Assembly (NCBI GenBank): GCA_902464495.1
Contig: CABQJK010000001.1
Location: 1 to 64,000 of the forward strand
DNA from: an uncultured Collinsella sp.
GTDB taxonomy: Bacteria; Actinomycetota; Coriobacteriia; Coriobacteriales; Coriobacteriaceae
Length of the DNA: 64,000 nucleotides
Reading direction: 5' to 3'
Below the pieces are notes generated by a model. That model saw nothing but the letters and a program-made list of their open reading frames with translations, was not told the DNA's origin and made no database searches. Below are positions 16,335 to 24,461 of this stretch, in pieces (positions within the stretch are counted from its first letter, which is position 1; the number at the start of each line of letters is the position of its first letter). Both the position numbers and the translations under genes were made by a program.

Positions 16335-17669
16335 TTACTCAGCAGCCTCCTCAAGCTCGGAGACATCAAACTCAAAGTCGTTACCCGGTAGGATGGCATT
16401 GAGCACAATGCCCACCAGCGAACCCACGGCAAGACCCGAAAGCGAAATGGTCACGCCGCCCAGCTCCAACACGATAGCTCCGGCAGTGCTGTACGCGATG
16501 CCGAGCGAAAGCACGAGCACCAGAGCGGCCACCAGCACGTTGCGGTTGTTCTGGAAATCGACCTGGTTCTCGATGAGGTTACGCACACCTACCGCACTGA
16601 TCATGCCATAGAGCACGAGTGACACGCCGCCGATCACACACGCCGGCATGGCCGCAATGACAGCCGCGAACTTGGGGCAGAACGAGAGCACAATGGCGCA
16701 ACACGCGGCAATGCGAATCACGCGCGGGTCAAACACACGCGTCAGGGCAAGCACACCGGTGTTCTCGCCATAGGTGGTGTTAGCCGGAGCGCCAAAGAGC
16801 GATGCGAGAATGGTCGCCAGGCCATCGCCAAGCAGGGTGCGATGCAGGCCGGGATCGGCAATGTAGTTGCGCTCGCAAGTCGAGCCGATAGCGGAGATAT
16901 CACCAATATGCTCGATCATAGTCGCAAAGGCCAGCGGCATGATGGTGATGATGGCAGTCGTGGCAAGGGCGCTATCGAACTGAGGCCCAAAGAGCGCAAA
17001 CACGGTGTTGTCCCACACGATGGGCAAGCCAACCCAGGGAGCGGCTGCGACGCCAGAGAAGTCGACCTCGCCCAGCGCAGCCGCAACGGCATAGCTCACC
17101 ACAACGCCCAGCAGAATCGGCACGATCTTGACCATGCCGCGGCCCCAGATGTTGCAGATGACGATCACAGCCACAGCGACAACGGCAACAAGCCAATTGG
17201 TCTGGCAGTTAGCGATGGCAGAGCTTGCCAAGATTAGGCCGATCGAAATGACGATGGGGCCGGTCACCACCGGCGGAAAGAAGCGCATGACGCGCTTGGC
17301 GCCAAACGCGCGGAACAGGGCCGCCAGCACCGGATAGAGCAGGCCGGCGCAGGCTACACCCAGGCAGGCGTAGGGCAAAAGCTCGGCCTCGCCGTTGGGC
17401 GCGATTGCGGCATAACCGGCAATAAAGGCAAACGACGAGCCCAAGAAGGCCGGTACCTTGCCGCGCGACAGGAAGTGGAACAGCAGCGTGCCCAAGCCGG
17501 CAAACAAAAGCGTTGCCGACACCGAGAGGCCGGTGAGTACGGGCACCAGCACCGTGGCGCCAAACATCGCGAATAGATGCTGCAGACCGAGTAGGAACAT
17601 GCGCGGGCGGCCGAGCGATGACGCATCGTAGATGGCATCGGCGACGGCGGGCGTCGAAGACTGGGACAT
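16335..17669 (-). CDS. uraA: Uracil permease UraA
   Basis: 444 residues; the ATG at 17669 follows AAAGGAC. NCS2 family, uracil branch: GLQHLFAMFGATVLVP at the N-terminus, and NTTYGENTGVLALT in the core, which includes the transport-site Glu. About 14 membrane segments. It imports uracil with H+ for salvage. Upstream the leader (17670-17760) holds a small hairpin GGGCA/TGCCC at 17698-17719, but I see no clear PyrR-type attenuator. Confidence 0.93.
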   Translation of the reverse strand: MSQSSTPAVADAIYDASSLGRPRMFLLGLQHLFAMFGATVLVPVLTGLSVSATLLFAGLGTLLFHFLSRGKVPAFLGSSFAFIAGYAAIAPNGEAELLPYACLGVACAGLLYPVLAALFRAFGAKRVMRFFPPVVTGPIVISIGLILASSAIANCQTNWLVAVVAVAVIVICNIWGRGMVKIVPILLGVVVSYAVAAALGEVDFSGVAAAPWVGLPIVWDNTVFALFGPQFDSALATTAIITIMPLAFATMIEHIGDISAIGSTCERNYIADPGLHRTLLGDGLATILASLFGAPANTTYGENTGVLALTRVFDPRVIRIAACCAIVLSFCPKFAAVIAAMPACVIGGVSLVLYGMISAVGVRNLIENQVDFQNNRNVLVAALVLVLSLGIAYSTAGAIVLELGGVTISLSGLAVGSLVGIVLNAILPGNDFEFDVSELEEAAE

Positions 17670-17790
17670 GGATGTCCTTTCGAATGGAAGGGCGATCGGG
17701 CATATTGGATAACCTGCCCGAACGATACGATCCGAACCATTGTACGTGATATATGCCGTCCCGCACGCACCGCCCCCGCAAACGGTACTG

Positions 17791-18924
17791 CTACTTCCAA
17801 ACGCGCTCGGCAATGCGTTTGACCAGAGCGACCTTTGCCCATTGCTCGTCCTCGGTCAGCTTGTTGCCAATCTCGCAACTAGCAAAACCGCACTGGGGCG
17901 ACAGATACAGGTTCTCGAGCGGAACATACTTTGCAGCCTCGTGAATACGCTCGACGATGGCATCCTCGTCCTCAAGCTCAGCGGCCTTGGTGGTCACTAG
18001 GCCCAACACGACCTTCTTGCCGGGGGCAACGTACTTGAGCGGCTCAAAGCCACCGGCACGCGGCGTATCGAACTCAAGGTAAAACGCATCGACGTTCTCG
18101 TGTGCGAACAGGTACGGCGCGATGGGGTCATAGCCGCCCTCGAAGGCATAGGTGGAGTGGTAATTACCACGGCACACATGCGTGTTGATGACCAGGTCGT
18201 CGGGCTTGCCCTCGATGGCGGCGTTGTTAAGCGCCACGCCCAGCTCGGACACCTTTTGCAGGTCGACCGGGCTCATACCAGTCTTTGCCACAAAGTCGGT
18301 ATCGCAATAGATGCCCCAGGTGCAGTCATCAAATTGAATGTTGCGGCAGCCTGCGGCATACAGGTCGGCAATCACGGTGCGGTATGCCGCCGCGATGGCG
18401 TCGGCGAGCTCTTCGTCGGTCTTATAGACAGCGCGCAGGCTCTCCTGCTGGCCATCGCAGCGGTCGAGCGTGACTTCGGAGAACGTCTGGATCGGCGCCG
18501 GAATAGTTTGCCGCGCGACCTGGCCCTCCCCCTCGAGCGCCTTGACAAATTTGAAGTGCTCGACGAACGGATGGTTCTCGCCGCTAATGGGACCGGTTAC
18601 CACGGCGGTGTCGGCGGTGGTCTCCTCATCGTGGAACATATAGCCCGTACGCGAGGTGCGACGCTCGACGCCGTTCAGCCCCCACATAAAATCGAGGTGC
18701 CAGTAGCTGCGGCGGAACTCGCCATCGGTAATTACCTGCAGACCGGCAACCTTCTGCTTGGCCACCAAGTCGCGAATGGCCTCGTCCTCGACAGCCTTAA
18801 GGCCGGCATCGTCGAGCGTGCCCGCGGCATAGGCCGCACGGGCGTCCTTCACGGCCTGCGGACGAAGAAAACTGCCGACAATATCGGCGCGAAACGGCGC
18901 TTTGAGCTGGACGGAATTAGTCAT
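17791..18924 (-). CDS. Cobalamin-independent methionine synthase family protein (MetE C-terminal type)
   Basis: 377 residues from an ATG preceded by AAAGGAGA. It matches the C-terminal, catalytic half of MetE as found in the short YxjG/YxjH proteins of B. subtilis: zinc ligands His and Cys in NTHVCRGN, Glu in FYLEFDTPR and Cys in SPQCGFAS. There is no N-terminal MetE half. These short proteins transfer a methyl group to homocysteine or a related thiol; the methyl donor is not settled. The LysR gene at 19076-19972 lies immediately upstream on the same strand and may regulate it. Confidence 0.88.
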   Translation of the reverse strand: MTNSVQLKAPFRADIVGSFLRPQAVKDARAAYAAGTLDDAGLKAVEDEAIRDLVAKQKVAGLQVITDGEFRRSYWHLDFMWGLNGVERRTSRTGYMFHDEETTADTAVVTGPISGENHPFVEHFKFVKALEGEGQVARQTIPAPIQTFSEVTLDRCDGQQESLRAVYKTDEELADAIAAAYRTVIADLYAAGCRNIQFDDCTWGIYCDTDFVAKTGMSPVDLQKVSELGVALNNAAIEGKPDDLVINTHVCRGNYHSTYAFEGGYDPIAPYLFAHENVDAFYLEFDTPRAGGFEPLKYVAPGKKVVLGLVTTKAAELEDEDAIVERIHEAAKYVPLENLYLSPQCGFASCEIGNKLTEDEQWAKVALVKRIAERVWK

Positions 18925-19075
18925 ACTGATCTCCTTTTTGCGTGGATGCTTTAACGAGACAAAGTATGAGGGCTCAAATAGCCATCGTAAAATATGAGTT
19001 ATTTTCTGTTTGCCATAGGTAATGACTATACCAATACGCACCGCTAAGCATCATGCGTACGGCAGACATACCAAA

Positions 19076-19972
19076 CTAGATATGCTGACGGATCGCTTCG
19101 ATATAGGCCTGACCGTAGCGCGTGAGTGTCGTGTTCTTGCGCGTGATAATGCCGATCTCCATATACTCGTCCACATCGAGCGGAATCGAGATAATGCCGG
19201 GACCGTTGAGCTCGTGGCTGATCACGCCCGAACACACCGTATAGCCGTTGAGTCCCATGACAAGGTTGAACAGCGTCGCACGGTCGCGCACGCGAATGTT
19301 CTTGCGGCGCTCAAACGTCGAGGTCAGTTCCTCGGAATAGTAAAACGAATTGTAGCTGCCCTGCTCGTAGGACAGGAACGGGTAGTCCTCGAGATCTTCG
19401 AGCGTCACGCTGGCGTGGTCCGCCAGTGGATGGTCGGCGCATACAAAGACATGCGGCGTGGCGCAGAAGAGCCCTTCGAACACGAGCTCGTTGGCGGCGA
19501 GCATGCGCTCGATGACCTCGCGATTGTGCTCCGACAGATACAGGATGCCGAGCTCACTTTTCATATGCGCGACGTCCTCGATAATCTCGTGAGTCTGTTC
19601 CTCGCGCAGGGTAAAGTCGTAGCGCGCGGCATCGAACTCGCGGATCACGTCGACAAACGCGTTGACGGCAAAGGAATAATGCTGGCAGCTCACACTAAAG
19701 TGCGGCACCTGCTCGGACGCGCCCTTGTACTTGCCCTCGAGCAGGTCGGCCTGGTCGAGCACCTGGCGTGCGTAGCCCAAGAAGGTCTCGCCCTCCTCGG
19801 ACACAATGACGCCCTTGTTGGTGCGCTCAAAGATATGCACACCCATCTCGTTTTCGAGATCGCGGATCGATGCAGTGATCGAAGGCTGCGACACAAAGAG
19901 CCGACGTGAGGCCTCGGTAATGCTGCCGCATTCGGCAACCTTAACGACATACCTGAGCTGCTGGAGCTTCAT
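19076..19972 (-). CDS. LysR-family transcriptional regulator
   Basis: 298 residues starting MKLQQLRYVVKVAECGS, a classic LysR N-terminus, with HTH residues SRRLFVSQPSITASIRDLE. The effector domain (residues about 90-298) contains CADHPLADH and GYTVCSG. It lies 13 bases after the HAD phosphatase gene on the same strand, so the two are probably co-transcribed, and 150 bases before the MetE-like gene. Control of methionine or sulfur metabolism is a guess from position. Confidence 0.88.
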   Translation of the reverse strand: MKLQQLRYVVKVAECGSITEASRRLFVSQPSITASIRDLENEMGVHIFERTNKGVIVSEEGETFLGYARQVLDQADLLEGKYKGASEQVPHFSVSCQHYSFAVNAFVDVIREFDAARYDFTLREEQTHEIIEDVAHMKSELGILYLSEHNREVIERMLAANELVFEGLFCATPHVFVCADHPLADHASVTLEDLEDYPFLSYEQGSYNSFYYSEELTSTFERRKNIRVRDRATLFNLVMGLNGYTVCSGVISHELNGPGIISIPLDVDEYMEIGIITRKNTTLTRYGQAYIEAIRQHI

Positions 19973-19985
19973 AGCTGCCCCCCCC

Positions 19986-20894
19986 TTAGCTGTTCGCGAG
20001 ATTCGCGTCGGCCACACCCGGCAGGCGCATAAACGGCGGCATCTCCCCCGTCGCGGCGCAGGCGGCAATCTGATGCAGAGCCCCGGCAACCGCATCGTCT
20101 ACCGCAGCGCCGATATGCCAGCGCGCGGCAGCCGTGACAGCCTCGTTGGCGTTGTCGACTGCAACGGAGTTGGGAACGGCATCGATCATGGGCAGATCGT
20201 TATCGGAATCACCGAATACGGCCACCTCGTCGGGCGTCAGGTCCAAAGCGCGCGCAAGCTCCAGCGCGGCGCAACCCTTGTCCCAACCTGCTGGAAGGAT
20301 ATCGAACAGGCGCACACGATTGTTGGGAAACACGAGCGAGAGTTCCGGCACCTCAGCGGCAACGCGCCCACGTAGCTCCGCGAGCTCCTCACGCGAGCGG
20401 GCGCTCCAGATATTCGCCTTGTATACCGGGGCATCATCGACAACGGGACGGCACGGGGCCTCTTCGCCTTTGAGCCACGCATTTCCGCCCGACTCCATAG
20501 CGCGACGCACGCGCTCGGGGTCGCTCGTCACGCAATAGGCATCGTTATCCCAAAAGTCGTCACCCAGGCTGTAGACCTTTAGATAGGTATCGTCGGTCTC
20601 TTGCTCGAGGTAATCGGCCAGACGCATCAGGGCGTCGTTGTCGGTCGCGCGCGAAGCGACCGCCTGACCGTCGACAAACATAACCTGGCCGTTGCAGAAC
20701 GCACCGGTCGAAAAGCACTCGGAACGATTTTTGAACATCCAGCCCATCGCGGACGGCTGGCGACCCGAAACCGGGCCAAAGTGCAGACCAGCCGCCTGCA
20801 TGGCATGAATGCCCTCGATGGCGCAGTCGCTGGCGCCATCGTGTCCAGCAGGAATCAGCGTATCGTCCATATCGGTCAGCACAAGTTTAATCAT
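19986..20894 (-). CDS. HAD-superfamily (Cof-like, type IIB) phosphatase
   Basis: 302 residues. Motif I DMDDTL at the N-terminus gives the nucleophile Asp; motif IV GDSDNDLPMI supplies metal-binding acids; the Lys of motif III lies in GWDKGCA. An alpha/beta C2-type cap occupies residues about 85-195. Such enzymes dephosphorylate sugar phosphates or similar metabolites. GAGGGGA precedes the ATG. Divergent from the TPP-riboswitch operon, with an inverted pair of REP-like elements between. Confidence 0.88.
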   Translation of the reverse strand: MIKLVLTDMDDTLIPAGHDGASDCAIEGIHAMQAAGLHFGPVSGRQPSAMGWMFKNRSECFSTGAFCNGQVMFVDGQAVASRATDNDALMRLADYLEQETDDTYLKVYSLGDDFWDNDAYCVTSDPERVRRAMESGGNAWLKGEEAPCRPVVDDAPVYKANIWSARSREELAELRGRVAAEVPELSLVFPNNRVRLFDILPAGWDKGCAALELARALDLTPDEVAVFGDSDNDLPMIDAVPNSVAVDNANEAVTAAARWHIGAAVDDAVAGALHQIAACAATGEMPPFMRLPGVADANLANS

Positions 20895-20935
20895 AGGGTC
20901 CCCTCGGTCATTCTTAATCCCATCTATTGTACCGA

Positions 20936-20968
20936 CCTGCCAAAAAGGGACAGGTTTATTTTGGCAGG
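20936..20968 (-). repeat. REP-like element, AAACCTGTCCC family (left member of inverted pair)
   Basis: CCTGCCAAAA ... TTTTGGCAGG pair at the ends; inside is AAGGGACAGGTTTATT. It is the exact reverse complement of the element at 21003-21035, 34 bases away, making a head-to-head pair. Both lie between the HAD and thiM leaders. Confidence 0.7.
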
Positions 20969-21000
20969 TTTTATCTGGGAAAACGCATCGCCCCCGTTGG

Positions 21001-21037
21001 CACCTGCCAAAATAAACCTGTCCCTTTTTGGCAGGTG
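21001..21037 (+). repeat. REP-like element, AAACCTGTCCC family (right member of inverted pair)
   Basis: Reads CACCTGCCAAAATAAACC, then TGTCCCTTTTTGGCAGGTG. Inverse of the neighbouring copy. The pair resembles the paired REP units (BIMEs) known in enterobacteria. Confidence 0.7.
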
Positions 21038-21061
21038 CGCTAGTATAGGGAACAACAGATT

Positions 21062-21160
21062 CGATGCGGGAGTGCCGGCGGTGCAAACCACAAGGCTGAG
21101 AGGGCATGGGGCCCAATCCTTTGAACCTGTCAGTTAATGCTGGCGTAGGGAGCATGCCGC
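21062..21160 (+). promoter_or_regulatory. TPP riboswitch (THI element)
   Basis: The conserved core is present in order: GGCTGAGAGGG, then CCTTTGAACCTG, then GTTAATGCTGGCGTAGGGA. These bind the pyrimidine and pyrophosphate parts of thiamine pyrophosphate. It sits upstream of thiM and is followed by an intrinsic terminator at 21168-21199, so TPP probably stops transcription of the salvage operon. Confidence 0.95.
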
Positions 21161-21167
21161 CTTTACA

Positions 21168-21199
21168 GGGGAGCTGTCTATGCACAGCGCCCCTTTTCT
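21168..21199 (+). terminator. Riboswitch-controlled terminator
   Basis: GGGGAGCTGT pairs with ACAGCGCCCC and is followed by TTTTCT, 20 bases upstream of the thiM start. It is the likely expression platform of the TPP riboswitch. Confidence 0.8.
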
Positions 21200-21219
21200 A
21201 TGCCAAGGAGGCATGTGCA

Positions 21220-22059
21220 GTGATTGATTCGGAACAGCTTAAGCAAAATGTGGTCAAGGCCGTGGAGGAGATCCGCGCCACCAACCCGATGGCAGGCTCC
21301 ATCACCAACACGGTAACGATCGACTTTGTCGCCAACGCGCAGCTTGCCGTGGGCGGTTCGGCCGCCATGGTCTATCTGCCAGACGAGGGCGAGGCACTCG
21401 TTGCCGGCGGCGGCGCCATCTATCTCAATATGGGCACGCTCTTCCCCATCTACGAGCAGACGATCCCCCGCGCGGCCAAGGCGGCACACGACGCCGGCAA
21501 GCCCTGGGTGCTCGATCCGGTGGGTCTGGGCATCGGTAGCCTGCGCACCCAGCTGGTAAACGAGCTCAAGCAGTACAAGCCCGCCATCGTGCGCGGCAAC
21601 GCCTCCGAGATTATCGCGCTCGCCGGCCTGTGGGGTCTTGAGGGCGAGGCGGCCGATCTGAGCCGCGTACGCGGTGTCGACACCACCGACACGGTCGACG
21701 CCGCCCGCGGCGCCGCCGTGGCGCTCGCTCGCTACACCGGCGGCGCCGTAGTGGTCTCGGGCGAAGTCGACCTGATCACCGACGGCACGACCGTGGCCAA
21801 GTCCCACGGCGGCAGCCCGCTCATGTCCAAGATCACCGGCTGCGGCTGCTCGCAGGGCGGCGTGCTGGCCGTGTACGCCTGCGCTGCCGACCCGTTTACG
21901 GCAGCCATCTGCGGCACCGCCGTCTACAACGTCGCCGGCACGCGTGCCGCCGCTGTCGCCGATGCCCCGGCAAGCTTTAAGGTCGCCTTTATCGACGAGC
22001 TCTACCGCGCGACCGCCCAGGACATTGCCGATAACCGACTCGAGCTCGAGGAGGCATAA
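21220..22059 (+). CDS. thiM: Hydroxyethylthiazole kinase ThiM
   Basis: 279 residues from a GTG preceded by AAGGAGG. It phosphorylates 4-methyl-5-(2-hydroxyethyl)thiazole in thiamine salvage. ITNTVTIDFVANAQLAVGGS near residue 30 and the ATP-site/catalytic loop KITGCGCSQGG near residue 200 match the ribokinase-like ThiM family. First gene of a three-gene operon behind a TPP riboswitch; the next start is 3 bases after its stop. Confidence 0.95.
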   Translation: MIDSEQLKQNVVKAVEEIRATNPMAGSITNTVTIDFVANAQLAVGGSAAMVYLPDEGEALVAGGGAIYLNMGTLFPIYEQTIPRAAKAAHDAGKPWVLDPVGLGIGSLRTQLVNELKQYKPAIVRGNASEIIALAGLWGLEGEAADLSRVRGVDTTDTVDAARGAAVALARYTGGAVVVSGEVDLITDGTTVAKSHGGSPLMSKITGCGCSQGGVLAVYACAADPFTAAICGTAVYNVAGTRAAAVADAPASFKVAFIDELYRATAQDIADNRLELEEA

Positions 22060-22062
22060 GCC

Positions 22063-22404
22063 ATGTCCGAGGTCGCAACCAGCACTGGCATGAATACCCT
22101 TGTCGCCGTGGCCATCGCCCCATGCGGCACCGGCGACGAGCTCTCCGCCGAGGTCGCCGAGGTCGTGCGCGTCATTCGCGAGAGCGGCCTTCCCAACCGC
22201 ACCACCTCGATGTTCACCGAGATTGAGGGCGACTGGGACGAGGTCATGCAGGTCGTGCGCGACGCGACCTTTGTGTTAGCGAGCAAGGGCATCCGCACCG
22301 AAGTCGTGCTCAAAGCCGATATTCGACCCGGATTTACCGACACCATGACCGGCAAACTCGAGCGCATGGAAGCGCAGATCAAAAAGCAGGAGGAAGCACG
22401 ATGA
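22063..22404 (+). CDS. Thiamine-binding (MTH1187/YkoF-like) protein
   Basis: 113 residues; a single ferredoxin-like domain of the MTH1187 / DUF77 thiamine-binding family, with the pattern VAIAPCGTGDELSAEV and TSMFTEIEGDWDEVM. Homologues bind thiamine or its pyrimidine precursor and often sit with thiamine salvage or uptake genes. Here it lies between thiM and thiE and overlaps thiE by four bases (ATGA), which supports translational coupling. Confidence 0.85.
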   Translation: MSEVATSTGMNTLVAVAIAPCGTGDELSAEVAEVVRVIRESGLPNRTTSMFTEIEGDWDEVMQVVRDATFVLASKGIRTEVVLKADIRPGFTDTMTGKLERMEAQIKKQEEAR

Positions 22405-23096
22405 GTATCCGCGACAACCTTGACATCTCGGCCTATCTGGTACTCGGCCCCGAAAACACGCTCGGGCGCCCCGTGGGCGATGTAGTGGCCCAGGCACTCG
22501 ACGCCGGCTTTACCTGCATCCAGGTGCGCTCCAAGGTGGCAAGTGCCCGCGAGATCATCGCGCTGACCGACGACGCCGCGCAGGCTATCGCTCAGGCCGG
22601 CAAGACCGGTCAGGTCGCCTTGCTGATCGACGACCGCCTTGACTGCGTGCTCGCCGCGCGCGAGCAGGGTATTGCTGTCGACGGCGTGCACGTGGGTCAG
22701 AGCGATATTCCCGTCGAGGTCTGTCGCAAGCTGCTGGGCCCCGATGCCATCGTGGGCCTTTCCGCCCGTTGCGAGGAGATGCTCGAGTACGTCAAAACCG
22801 CCGACATGAGCCTGGTCGATTACCTAGGCATCGGCCCACTCCACGAAACCGAGACCAAGCGCGACTGCGGACGCGCGGCCGACGGCTCCATCATCACCAA
22901 GAGCTTTGAGGACCTGGCCGCACTCCACGCGGCAAGCCCCGTGCCCATCGTGGTGGGCGGCGGCGTTAAGACAGCCGACCTGCCGCAGCTCAAGGCCACC
23001 GGCGTCGATGGCTTCTTTGTGGTGAGCGCCGTTTGCAGCGCCGACGACCCCCACGCCGCGGCCAAGGAGCTTGTCGACACCTGGCAGCAGGCATAG
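22401..23096 (+). CDS. thiE: Thiamine-phosphate synthase ThiE
   Basis: 231 residues, TIM-barrel ThiE: couples HMP-pyrophosphate and thiazole phosphate to thiamine phosphate. Visible motifs are IQVRSK (pyrophosphate-binding Lys), DDRLDC, GVHVGQSDIP, DYLGIGPLHETETK and VVGGGVK. The pyrimidine branch kinase ThiD is not in the window. Last gene of the operon; two hairpins follow at 23141-23186 and 23203-23248. Confidence 0.93.
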   Translation: MSIRDNLDISAYLVLGPENTLGRPVGDVVAQALDAGFTCIQVRSKVASAREIIALTDDAAQAIAQAGKTGQVALLIDDRLDCVLAAREQGIAVDGVHVGQSDIPVEVCRKLLGPDAIVGLSARCEEMLEYVKTADMSLVDYLGIGPLHETETKRDCGRAADGSIITKSFEDLAALHAASPVPIVVGGGVKTADLPQLKATGVDGFFVVSAVCSADDPHAAAKELVDTWQQA

Positions 23097-23140
23097 ACAT
23101 AGGCCGAGCAGCTGCTCCGCGGCCTCATATCTTCAGCAAT

Positions 23141-23186
23141 GGAAAGCGCATCCCAGTTTGGACGTCCATTCCGGGATGCGCTTTCC
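23141..23186. repeat. REP-like hairpin 1 after thiE
   Basis: A perfect 14-bp stem, GGAAAGCGCATCCC with GGGATGCGCTTTCC, encloses AGTTTGGACGTCCATTCC. The following hairpin has the same plan, and the one at 28841-28885 is a looser relative. Confidence 0.65.
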
Positions 23187-23202
23187 GTATAGAGGACCAG
23201 CG

Positions 23203-23248
23203 GGAAACTGTGTCCCAGTCTGAGCGCAAATTCTGGGATGCCGTTTCC
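23203..23248. repeat. REP-like hairpin 2 after thiE
   Basis: GGAAAC ... TCCCAG pairs with CTGGGA ... GTTTCC around TCTGAGCGCAAATT. It has the same plan as hairpin 1, so the two form a tandem pair between thiE and the convergent patatin gene. Confidence 0.6.
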
Positions 23249-23267
23249 GCCGAGCCCGCCGCAGCCC

Positions 23268-24137
23268 TTACCCCGCCAGATACGCTTCCAGCGCGGGCAA
23301 CGTCGCTTCCGCATCGCGGCGGCCTATCTGATAGATGCGCTCAAGCTCATCGGGCTCGCGGCACAGCGACGGCACTTTCACCGATTCGCTCGGCCGCACC
23401 ACAAAGACCTCGCCGGCGGCCTCGCGACGTGCCAGGTCATCGAGCGTAGCATTGTAGACCTCATGCCGATGCTCAAGCGCTGCGACAAACTCCGGGTAGT
23501 GACGGAACACGCGCCGCAACATGGGCATCACGCTGTTGGGCTGCTTCACAAAGCCCGCCGGCTGCGTGAGTACCACGATATTGCGGTCATACCCCCGTGC
23601 AAACAGCCAAGCGCTGGGAATGGAATCGGCTACGCCGCCATCCAGATACTTATGCCCGTCAATAGCAACGGGACGCGTCGCCACGGGAATCGCCGACGAT
23701 GCCCGGATCCACTCGATATCGCGCTCGTCGCCATACGGCAGATCGTGATAGACGGCCTTGCCCGTCTCGATATCGGTACACACGCACGTAAACCGCATGG
23801 GGCAGGCACGATATGTCTCCAGGTCGATGGGATCGCGCTCGACGGGCACCTCGTGATAGGCAAAATCGGCATTAAACATGTCCCCTGTTCGCAACCAGCT
23901 CGTTACGCTCGCATAGCGCTTGTCGGCGCAATAGGCCTTGTTGTAGCGAATGGCGCGCCCAATCTGCCGCGATTTAAAGTTGTAGCCAAACGCCGCGCCC
24001 GCCGAGACACCCACCATATGGTCGCAAGTTAAGCCGCGCTCCATCCATACGTCGAGCACGCCCGCCGTATACATACCGCGGTAGCCGCCTCCCTCGAGCG
24101 CGAGCCCCACCGTGCGCGTCGTATCTGGCTGCGTCAT
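23268..24137 (-). CDS. Patatin-like phospholipase
   Basis: 289 residues with the patatin Ser-Asp dyad: oxyanion loop GGGYRGMY near the N-terminus, nucleophile in GVSAG, and DGG motif in YLDGGVADS. No signal peptide, so a cytoplasmic lipid acyl hydrolase related to E. coli YjjU is likely. Convergent with the thiamine operon across two hairpins. Confidence 0.88.
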   Translation of the reverse strand: MTQPDTTRTVGLALEGGGYRGMYTAGVLDVWMERGLTCDHMVGVSAGAAFGYNFKSRQIGRAIRYNKAYCADKRYASVTSWLRTGDMFNADFAYHEVPVERDPIDLETYRACPMRFTCVCTDIETGKAVYHDLPYGDERDIEWIRASSAIPVATRPVAIDGHKYLDGGVADSIPSAWLFARGYDRNIVVLTQPAGFVKQPNSVMPMLRRVFRHYPEFVAALEHRHEVYNATLDDLARREAAGEVFVVRPSESVKVPSLCREPDELERIYQIGRRDAEATLPALEAYLAG

Positions 24138-24461
24138 GCGATCATCCCCGTTTCTACGTTTTTAAACGGGACAAGTATACCCGTCAACATATATCGTCTC
24201 AGTCGCATTTTCATCGAACATCGCATCGTCGTGTTACCGCTTGGCAAATAATTGTCACCCATAGTATGGGCACCCCTATATAATTTTGTACTGTTGTTTA
24301 TACTACTCAGCAGTTATCAACAGCGAACATTAGCCGGCAAAGTAACCCAACAACGCAGCAAGGCGGAGGCCTGGATACACGCAATACGCTGAGCAACGAC
24401 GCGTGTACACAACGAGCTCGCCCGACGCAATCCGCCCCGACCTCAGAAAGCCGCTTAGAAC
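24138..24461. other. Promoter region and long leader of the c-di-GMP gene
   Basis: This 324-base gap separates the divergent patatin and GGDEF-EAL genes. It holds a likely plus-strand promoter (TTGTCA at 24253, TATATAAT at 24277) with the perfect palindrome CCCATAGTATGGG (24258-24270) between the boxes, then a leader of about 170 bases. I compared the leader with the c-di-GMP riboswitch pattern and did not find a convincing match. No small ORF with a ribosome site was seen. Confidence 0.5.
24258..24270. promoter_or_regulatory. Palindromic operator candidate CCCATAGTATGGG
   Basis: A perfect 6-bp inverted repeat around one G, placed between the candidate -35 (TTGTCA) and -10 (TATATA) of the downstream GGDEF-EAL gene. 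A repressor binding here would block the promoter; no regulator gene is adjacent. Confidence 0.4.

Noticed and set aside
24290..24461. Possible c-di-GMP riboswitch in the leader of the GGDEF-EAL gene
   Set aside because: A few words resemble the GEMM motif, but the tetraloop receptor, the ordered conserved segments and the helices are missing.
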